This document shows, piece after piece, positions 55,705-64,000 of a stretch of 64,000 bases of DNA. Every line of letters begins with the position of its first letter. The stretch's first letter is position 1. The translations under genes were made by a program, and so were the position numbers. Source of the DNA: Hemileia vastatrix (taxonomy: Eukaryota > Basidiomycota > Pucciniomycetes > Pucciniales > Zaghouaniaceae); NCBI GenBank assembly GCA_030280995.1, contig JASXTE010000008.1, forward strand, positions 8,003,712 to 8,067,711. Direction: 5' to 3'. The notes under the pieces are model-generated. The model was not told the origin of the DNA and searched no databases. It saw nothing but the letters and a program-made list of their open reading frames with translations.

Positions 55705-56544
55705 GAAGATCACAATAATCAAACCATCTACATACTATTCTAATTAATACACAATTTGTGCTCCTGGAACAATCCAATCACATAATTCAAGCCTTGTTTC
55801 AAACATATGAAAACCCCTCAAAAATATGGTTTTGTAATTTTATCACCCAATGACAGTTCCTGCTGTGTTAAATGCCTTTAAGTAGGCTTGAGATGGATTT
55901 TACGACCATACTTCGGAAACTTAATTGCATCTTTTCTTTCAAAGTTGCAAGCTGCCAGGGAAGCAAACAATGAAGCTACACCTTGGGTTGCCTTTTTTCG
56001 TCAATTTTGTCCACTTTTCATCAATCTTTTTTGCTCAATGCTCATACCAACCCCATCCCTTTCATTAAGGAAAAGGATAGACTTTTCAACTTGCTTGTTG
56101 ATTATTTCAAGAATGATGTTTTTTCAAAAAATGTAATCTTTCTACAAATTGATGTCCAGCTGAGTTTATTTTGTGACAGTCCTATTCTACATGGTCATAT
56201 GAGTTAGAAATGTAAAAGCTTATGTCTGTAGAGTGAATATTAAGGGATTTATGAGGGAATAAAAACAGCTTTAAATTATTTTCCAGACCCTGTAAAGCTG
56301 CAGGACAAAAGGTCCAGCACTTATTTGCATAATCATTATTTTTACTTTAGTTTCATTTTATTTTATCTCAATCACCATCACCTCTCACATCTCATAGGAT
56401 ATTTTCTGGGATTAATTGACTTCCTCTCTTTTTCCCATTATTTTTTAAGGGCTGTTCTTGAAAAATCTAACAAGTTATTTTATCTTTTTCTCTTCTACCA
56501 TTTTTCCTAGTGTTCTCCACCTATGTCTCTAACACATGACCATC
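55705..56544. other. No confident feature; one short open frame
   Basis: Spacer between G and F. An open frame at 55888-56136 (MRWILRPYFGNLIASFLSKL) has no recognised similarity and no supporting context. I make no gene call. Confidence 0.4.
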
Positions 56545-57315
56545 TGTCACAGGTCATGTAACACTTGAAGCAAAAGAAGCTCATTAAGTCCATAATCCAA
56601 GGCATAAATATCTGGACTAAAATCATATTCAAAGTGCAGAAGTAAGATTTTCTTAGCAACTGTATTTCCTTTGTGTTCTCAATCCAGAATTGCTTAATTG
56701 AAATTTCTTTGTCTAAATACTAAATCTAAATTAGTTGATTGATTCAATTACACACCTATGCTTTGTAATCTAAGTGGATTGCCTTGCAGTTAGCAATATG
56801 GTTGATGCAACATTCTAAATGTGGGTTATTGTGTATCTGAGGGTTGTTAAAGGTTCTCTGAGTAGGAATGGGTGGTAATGATACTTATCAAAAGGGTAAA
56901 TGTGAGATAGAGTTGTCTATATAAGTGGTGTTGGTTTTGATTTGACAATTCTTAGAATTAAATTATAAAATTTTTGTGATAGTAGTTGAATTTATAGTAA
57001 TATATATTGAGCTATTATTTTTTCCTCCTTTTCTTAATAATCAATTATAAAATATATATTCAATAACTTAAATCATTTCCCCTGATTATTAAGTTTCCAA
57101 ACCTTCATGAGACTTCTTAGAATATTGGTATTTTTTTTGAATCCATATTAATATTCCTCTTGAACCTATCTCAAAGTAGAATAAGTTCCTTTGACATATT
57201 TTAGATCCCCTTCTTCAAGGTATTCCTATGTGCCTCAAAGAAGTTCCCAAATTACCCTTCCAGTCTCACTTACTCAGAAACACCCTTGACGTTGTGAATA
57301 GGTTGTCTGGTGACA
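56545..57315 (+). repeat. 5' LTR of F
   Basis: 771 bp, TGTCACAGGTCATGTAACAC to GGTTGTCTGGTGACA, matching the E LTRs in reverse. It is followed by TTATAGTTTAATTC, the shared post-LTR segment. Confidence 0.87.
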
Positions 57316-57383
57316 TTATAGTTTAATTCTTCATAATTCTCATTTTTTAATACTACTACATACTTTTCACGTGCTAAATCTAA

Positions 57384-58245
57384 GTGACATGCATTCAATT
57401 AGCTTCTCCTACAGGAACTAATTCAAGGGCTCATGCTAGAGGCAGGCCATCTATACAACTTGTTTCCCACACCCACTCCCTTGAACCTCTCAAAATAAGG
57501 GAAAGGGAACACTCAATCCAATCTGTGGAGGATATTCCTCAGGATTTTATGATTTTACTGAAGAATAAGAAGGTGAGGACACTCTGCACAAGGCACCATT
57601 GGCCCTGGATACCAATCCTTTATTCCAACCTTTATATCTTGGGCCATCTGCTTCATTGGAAAATTTCATTAAACTTTTTATGAAAAAGATTTCAAATCCT
57701 ACCTCTTCTGAGGGATCTAAATTCAAAACCCCTTTAATTAAATCCCCTGATAAATTTGATGGAGAACACCCATACAGATTTTAATTATTCTTGCAAAGAT
57801 GCAAGTAACTTTTCCATAACAACCCTCAAACCTTTAACACCAATTGCTCCAAGGTTATTTATGCTTCCTCATCATTAGCTGGAAAATAATCAAGATGGTT
57901 CAAACCTTATCTTTTAAAGCTCCCTTTGACAGAAACCCATTTACTTATCAATAATTGGTAAATGTTTGAGGACTAACTCCTTATGTTTTTTGGTGACCAA
58001 AATGAGACCAGTAACACAGAAAATCAACTTGACTTCCTTTTCATGAAAAATAATGGATAAGCTCCTGAATACATCATAAATTTTAAAGCTTTAAAAACTT
58101 GAGTAGGTTTTAATGATTCAGCTTTAAATTATCATTTAAAAAGGGAATTCCCTCAAGGATTCTGGATCAAATGAATATTTGTGGTCAAAAAATGACGACT
58201 TTGGCAGAATTTATGGATAGGACCCTTGAACTTGATTGTGCTCAT
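57384..58245 (+). pseudogene. Gag of F, first part
   Basis: The position equivalent to the E start codon reads GTG at 57384. It then gives PTGTNSRAHARGRP, HSIQSVEDIPQDF (about 57505), SNPTSSEGSKFKTPLIKSP (about 57697), FDGEHPYRF, FHNNP, and TLAEFMDRTLELDC (about 58199) in shifting frames. It stops at 58245 where element H begins; joining 58245 to 63473 restores the E-like frame (AHQG). Confidence 0.8.
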
Positions 58246-58741
58246 TGAAAAGACCCAAATTCTAATAATCTTTTATAAATGAGAATAAGGAAGACGTTAA
58301 TAAAAATGATCTGCCCTTAGAATGGTCTTTGCCGCTGTTACCTATATACATTAGTTGTAAAGATCAATAATTGTAATAATAATAAAATTAAATTAAAGAA
58401 AACTTGAATCTGACCTAATAATCAAAAATAGATATTATTTGAGCGAGATAGAAAAGACGGGAAAAAAAAAGAAAAATAGGACCCAGTATATAAGTTAGTA
58501 TCTCGTTCAGCAAACAAGGTCATGATTGAATAGCAGACTAGAAGAGCGTCACAAAATACGTGAGCATGCCTCCATGCCCGTGAAAATAACATCTATCTAA
58601 ACAAGTATGGAAATAAAACCACATAATACGTGAGCATGCCTCTATGCATGTGAAAGTAGCATCTATCTAAACAAGTATGGAAATAAAATAAAATATAATA
58701 AGAAAAAATAGAAAATAAGGAAACAACTATTCGTTCTTACA
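58246..58741 (-). repeat. 3' LTR of H
   Basis: 496 bp, the - strand running from TGTAAGAACGAATAG (58741) to GGGTCTTTTCA (58246). Purine tract AGCAAGGAGGGG (- strand) lies directly upstream, at 58742-58753. The two CATGCCT-type ~65-bp tandem repeats near 58555-58680 also occur in the 5' LTR. Confidence 0.95.
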
Positions 58742-61700
58742 CCCCTCCTTGCTATCAATCATACCTTTTAAGCCAATTTGTTTGAGAAAATTATAAAATT
58801 TTTCTTTACTGAGGGATTTAGTAAAAACATTGACAATCATGTCGGTTGAAGGAGTATATTGAAGATCAATTTTTCCAGAAGATACTTGCTCTCTTATCCA
58901 GTGAAACTGGATCTCAATATGTTTAGTTCTGGCATGAAAAACAGGATTTTTACAGAGAGAAATAGAACCTTGGTTATCTGAGAATAGTTTAGAAGAAGAC
59001 TTGCAATCAAAACCAAGTCATTGAAAAGGGTTTGCATCCAGATTGCCTCTTGAGCTGCATCAACTGTGGCTTTGGACTCGGCTTCACTCGTACTAAGAGC
59101 CACAGTGGGTTGCTTTTTGCATCTCCAACTAACTGCAGTTCCATTGATGATAAACACATAACCAGTGGTAGATCCACGAGTTACTGGACAACCTGCATAA
59201 TCAGCATCAGCAAAGCCGGTTGGTAAAGAGTAACTGTAATGTCCCTCATTATCAAAATGAGAATCAGCTTGAAAAGAAAGTGAAAGATTAATGGTATTTT
59301 TGAGGCATCTTAAAACTCTTTTGAAAGCTATCCAATGCTTAATGCCAGGAGAAACTAGATGTTGAGCAAGTTGACTGTTGATAAAGGCAATATCAGGTCT
59401 TGTTGCCTGAGTGATGTAATTAAGCCGTCCAACGGCTCAACGATAATTGATGTTTAAATGTGTGAACTGATCTATTTCATCTTGAGTAGCTGGTATTAGT
59501 TGTGTATTCATCTGCATTGGAGTATTTGCTGGCTTGCAATCCATCATGTCATAAGATACGAGTAAATCTCTTATTTCTTGATCTTGGCATAACAATAAAG
59601 TTTTGGAATTTTTTTCTCTAATTACCCTCATACCTAATATAAACTTTGCATCACCGAGGTCTTCCATGTCAAAATGTGAAGATATTGCATCTTTAAACCA
59701 TTGCACATCTTTGCTGAAGATTGATAAGTCATCAACATGAACATGGACATAACACGGATGACTAGAGCTTTCGTGGATAAAAAGGCATGGATCTGCCGCT
59801 GATGGATAGAAGTTGAGAGTGTGAAAGAAATTAATTAATTCTGTATACCAGCATCTAGATGCTTGTTTAAGACCATAAAGTGATCTGTTAAGCAATAACA
59901 CTGGATTTTTGAACTCTGGAGGTTTTTTCATACCAAGTGGAATAGTCATATAAACATCTTCATCAGGTTTTCCATATAAAAATGCACCCTTCACATCCAT
60001 CTGAATGAAGTCCAAGTCTTCTCGTGTAGCAAGACTAATTAGAACACGTAGGGTGGTTAATCTTCCAGTAGGGGCAAAAGTTTCAAAATAGTTAATTCCT
60101 TCCTTTTGAGAACATCCTTGTGCACATAGTCTAGCCTTATACTTTTGAATATTGCCGTCTGCATCTCTTTTAATCTTGAACACCCAAATGGAACCTATGG
60201 ATGGAATGTTAGCAGGCTTTTCCACAACATCTCACACGTTTTGTTGATGAATCATATTTAATTCCTTATTAATAGCTTCAATCCAAAAGTTGCCATCTGT
60301 TTGATTGATGGCTTCAAAATAAGTAAGAGGATTGGAAAGATATATATTGGGAATTTCATCATGTTGGGAATGAGAAGTAATTGAATCAACAGAAGACAAA
60401 TAGTTTTTGATTTCAACAACACTGTTTAATTTTTTTGGGACTCTTTGTCTAGTACCTTCAATGATATTTCCAGTGTCAATTGCAGAATTAATATCCTTAG
60501 GAGCTGTATTGGAGGTTAATTGATAGTCCCAATATTTATTTATTGGAGTTGAATCATTTGAATCAGACAAAGGATCTGGAAGAAAAGTGCCTGAATCATG
60601 ATCAACTATTGATGAATGAGAGGATTCTGTTGATGGAATGGAGGAATTTATTGGCAATGAAAACGCATCCTCAGCAAAAGCATCAGCCAGCTGAGTTTCA
60701 ATCAATGGACTCTGTATATGAAAGTTTGATTCATCGAAGACAACATTATGTGAATAAATGATTGAATTGTTGTCTAGACGAAGTAATCGATAAGAGGACA
60801 TCTCTTTGGCATACCCAAGAAAACAACATTTCAAAGAATTAGGACAAAATTTCCCAAATCTCTTTGATTTGTCAATTAATGCATATGCTGTACAACCAAA
60901 GACTTTAAGATGATCGAATTTGGGATCTTTGCCAAACCTCATGTTAAATGGAGTTTCAAAGTTTATTGACGCTTAAGGAAGTCTGTTTTCCAAATATACT
61001 GCAGTATTTACGGCTTCTCCCCAAAACTCAATTGGCATCTTGGCATGAAATAAAAGGGACTTAGCCATTTTGGTTGTAATTCTATTCCCTCGTTCCGCAA
61101 TCAGATTTTGTTGAGGTGAATAGGGTGAAGTTATAATCATTTTAAACCCATCTTTAACACTCAATTCATTAAAATTTTTATTAATAAATTCAGTTCCTCC
61201 ATTGCATACAAAGTTCACAACCTTTAGATTGGAAATATTCTCAATTTGAATTTTAAAATTTAAAAATGTTTTAAAAGCATTGGATTTATTGCTTAATAAG
61301 AAAACAAATTGATAAGAAGTAAAAGAGTCTGCAACTTTGAAATAATAAGATGCGCCACCATAAGAAGGCAGTGAAATTTTTCCGCTAAGATCACAATGGA
61401 GATATTCTAAGAAACGAGTGCCTCTGGGAATTGCACCCGGAAATGGAGAATGATGCTGTTTTGCATCTACACAGGGTTCACAAAAATTAAAATCATTTAA
61501 AAATTTAAAACCAATCTTGGATTGAAGTTTATCCAAATATTGAGGGTTTGAGTGACCTAGCCTATGATGCCATAAAGTCTTGGAATTAGAAGCAAGCATT
61601 GATTTAATGTTTACAATGAATTTCTCACCAAATTTGGCGTTTAAGATAAAAAGTCCTTCATTGGAATCCCATTTTCCATCTAAAACGACCTCATCATCCT

Positions 61701-62946
61701 TAGTTATTGTTAGTACTCCATCTTTACTTGTATGTTGCTCGCATCCATGAGTGATAAAAGGACAAAGACCAATAAGATTTTGGCTTATTTGTGGAACATG
61801 TAGACAATCGGTCAGCGTAATAGTTTCTCTTGATGTGACAAGATTGACGGAGCCTTTTCCAATGCTGTAGATTATATAGTCATTACCAAGCTTTATTGGG
61901 TGACGAAAAGGACGATAGGTTTTAAAATTCGAGCGATCTTTGATCATATGTACAGTAGCTCCGGTGTCAAAAACAATGAGTTTTGAAGAAGAAGTTAAGA
62001 GGTTTGCCCGAAAGATTTTTGCTGGACCACAACTAACATTGGCATGAACTTCTTCCATTTTAGAGGTACTTGCATTAGAGCGATTTTTTCTCTTTTCTGG
62101 ATGAAGTTGAAAACAATTGTCTTCTGAATGTTTTGCTTTTGGGTTGTGTTTGCCATCTCGACAATATTCCCATTTGGGTTTCTGATTGCCTTTCACTTTG
62201 TTTAACAGTGCTGAACCAGATGAATTTTCTGATTCAATTTCAGAAGACAATAGAGCAAGTCGTGACATTAAACTTGCAACAGAGAGATGAGTTTGAGTAA
62301 CTTCACAAGCATGTAAGATAAGAGCCTTGTGAGTAGCATAACATTCAGGAAGTTGCCTTAAAAGTTGATGTGCTTCATTCTCGCTTTCAACAGAGACTCC
62401 GACGGCACCTAATTCATTGATGCGAGCTCTTAAATCGTTAACAAAGCCCATAAGATTTCCTTCGTGTCATTTAACATCGTGATAGCGAGCAAAAATTGAG
62501 GCTCAATTAGAGGCATCAGCAGCGGCATACTGATTGATAAGTTTGGTCCAAATTTGCCATGGCTTTTCCATATCTTCATCGGTAACAAAAGCGGCAATAT
62601 TAGCGGCATCAAGTTTGGAGATAATAATATTAGTTGATTTATCTGCACGTTTTTGAAATTCAAGTTTGATATTTTGAGCAGCATCAGTTGGTGGTGGAGT
62701 TTCAAGACCAAAAACAATATTTTTAAGATCATGATAAGTGAGAAGAGCCCTCATCCTGATTTGCCATTCATGAAAATTATTAGCGCTAAGAACAGGAATG
62801 TTTCATAGGGTATCACCACCAGTATCATTGTTTAAATCCATAATTGGTGGAGAGGCAGGTTGAGCAGTATCAAAGCTAGAAGTAGAAGAATCGGAAAGGT
62901 TTGATGGTGCTGGCGATGGGAAAGTAAATGTATTGTCTGATGTCAT
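58729..62946 (-). pseudogene. Copia gag-pol polyprotein of H
   Basis: ATG at 62946 (MTSDNTFTFPSPAPSN). One frame to about 58900 broken by six stops, then a frameshift in RNase H; the restored tail ends beside or inside the LTR. Gag with zinc-knuckle region YCRDGKHNPKAKHSEDNC (about 62155), protease IVFDTGATVHM (about 61975), pre-integrase LWHHRLGHSNPQYL (about 61575) and CEPCVDAK (about 61475), integrase HCDLSGK (about 61395), FVCNGGTEF (about 61205, catalytic Asp replaced) and AERGNR (about 61085), RT with MDVKGAFLYGKPDEDVY (about 60000), YGLKQASRCWY (about 59880) and VHVHVDDLSIF (about 59740), RNase H with FADADYAGCP (about 59215) and LSTSEAESKA (about 59095). Five stops are TGA at sites where Trp is expected. 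Confidence 0.95.
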
Positions 62947-62971
62947 TCACTTGAGCACTGGGCCCATAACC

Positions 62972-63467
62972 TGAAAAGACACGAATTCTAATAATCTTTT
63001 ATAAATGAGAATAAGGCAGACGTTAATAAAAATGATCTGCCCTTAGAATGGTCTTTGCCGCTGTTACCTATATACATTAGTTGTAAAGATCAATAATTGT
63101 AATAATAATAAAATAAAATAAAATAAAACTTGAATCTGACCTAATAATCAAAAATAGATATTATTTGAGCGAGATAGAAAAGACGGGAAAAAAAAAGAAA
63201 AATAGGACCCAGTATATAAGTTAGTATCTCGTTCAGCAAACAAGTTCATGATTGAATAGCAGACTAGAAGAATGTCACAAAATACATGAGCATGCCTCCA
63301 TGCCCGTGAAAATAACATCTATCTAAATAAGAATGGAAATAAAACCACATAATACGTGAGCATGCCTCTATGCATGTGAAAGTAGCATCTATATAAACAA
63401 GTATGGAAATAAAATAAAATAGAATAAGAAAAAATAGAAAATAAGGAAACAACTATTCATTCTTACA
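62972..63467 (-). repeat. 5' LTR of H
   Basis: 496 bp, the - strand running from TGTAAGAATGAATAG (63467) to CGTGTCTTTTCA (62972). The following GGTTATGGGCCCAG (- strand, 62971 downward) is the likely primer-site region. Confidence 0.95.
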
Positions 63468-64000
63468 CTTATCAAGGATAATTCCAACATCAATTCCATG
63501 CTCATAAATCCACTCACTGTTCTAATTTTTAAAAGAGGAATTTCCTAGAATCACTCTTGTCTAAACCACTCCTCATTGACTCAATGCAAACCCAGTCTAA
63601 AGGGTAAGTATAAAACTTGACCCAAAAGCTCAAACCCTTGTGATATCAGTAAGGTATTGGATACAAATAGGGAAATAAAAGAAGCTTAAAGGAAGAGAAG
63701 AGAATATAATGTTTTGTGTATGTATTGTGGTGGTAAGCACAAGTTAGAATATTATTCTAAGCTTAAAGATAGAGAAGGTACTGGTTCCAAGTCAAAAAAC
63801 TAGTGAATAGTTTACTTGTGTGCAAAGCAAACTATTTTATCTCACCCAGCTCAAAGAACCTCCATGTCTTAAGGACTGGAGTTGTCCCAAACTATTTGAG
63901 ATTAATTCTTTTTAAGGAGGATTTTTCATTCAGTTGTTTCATTGAATCTGGAGCTTCAATTTTATTTATCAGTTTATGTTTTTCAAAGAGACTTAAGCTG
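63468..64000 (+). pseudogene. Gag end and protease region of F
   Basis: Continuation of F after element H. It gives the linker, then the zinc knuckle CMYCGGKHKLEYY (about 63725, last Cys replaced by Tyr as in E), VYLCAKQTILSHPAQRTSMS-like sequence (about 63810) and the start of the protease region matching E at 47402-47280. It runs to the window edge. Confidence 0.85.

Larger units (their letters stand above)
58246..63467 (-). mobile_element. Complete Ty1/copia element H, inserted in F gag
   Basis: 5222 bp with two 496-bp LTRs (58246-58741 and 62972-63467) and target sites CTCAT (58241-58245) and CTTAT (63468-63472), one difference. A single long polyprotein frame lies between. The LTRs differ at roughly 15 positions by eye. 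It is the least decayed retrotransposon of the window. Confidence 0.96.
56545..64000 (+). mobile_element. Ty3 element F (same family as E), running off the window
   Basis: 5' LTR 56545-57315, gag from about 57384, interrupted by copia element H (58246-63467), then gag and the protease region to the window end. It aligns with E throughout and is in opposite orientation. The remaining pol and 3' LTR would lie to the right. Confidence 0.9.

Noticed and set aside
55888..56136. 82-codon open frame (MRWILRPYF..)
   Set aside because: No recognised similarity, no intron or neighbour support; could be chance in AT-rich DNA.

Overview
The window is eukaryotic, AT-rich and made almost entirely of nested transposable elements. 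Short introns with GT..AG borders and CTAAC-type branch sites, the Ty3 and Ty1/copia protein families, two Harbinger-type transposases and CACTA-ended MITEs point to a fungus. The gag proteins of two elements (about 47.4-48.6 kb and 57.4-58.2 kb) resemble gag families I associate with rust fungi (Pucciniales). The species cannot be named. I see no intact host gene; one small spliced gene at 37.5-38.2 kb and one spliced fragment near 8.3 kb may derive from the host or from an unrecognised element.

Layout. 1-7868: 3' part of a Ty3 element (family A, copy 1, + strand), running pol, structured repeats, two genes on the opposite strand, then the 3' LTR. 7869-10385: LTR fragment, spliced fragment, MITE, AT-rich tandem repeat and a decayed Harbinger transposase. 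10386-11463: 5' LTR and leader of element D1, cut by A copy 2. 11464-18860: A copy 2 in opposite orientation, with a (ATTTTT)n tract of about 950 bp. 18861-35075: Ty3 element C (+), inserted in A copy 2 pol. C is itself hit by a solo LTR of family A (19805-20601), by the complete chromodomain Ty3 element B (21760-30370, - strand, TSD GAAAA), and is cut by a Harbinger transposon at about 35.08 kb. B carries a 250-bp MITE. The chain D1 > A2 > C > B > MITE is five levels deep. 38526-39569: a second nest, made of MITEs. 39953-49466: Ty3 element E (-), with a solo LTR in pol and an opposite-strand gene next to its 3' LTR. 50240-55699: complete copia element G (-, TSD GAAAT). 56545-64000: Ty3 element F (+, same family as E), interrupted in gag by copia element H (58246-63467, -, TSD CTCAT/CTTAT).

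Most interesting point. Families A and E carry, between pol and the 3' LTR, genes read from the opposite strand, starting about 100 bp inside the LTR in both cases. The copy-2 gene Z1 of A and the E gene both show C-x2-C-x6-C-x12-C-x2-C-x6-C, the spacing of fungal GAL4-type Zn2Cys6 DNA-binding domains; the second A gene (Z2) has a related, incomplete version. All copies here are broken, but the shared layout in two Ty3 families suggests a recurrent antisense accessory gene, possibly regulatory. Decay is rich in G-to-A changes (Trp to TGA, catalytic Asp to Asn, Glu to Lys), compatible with a RIP-like or deamination process.
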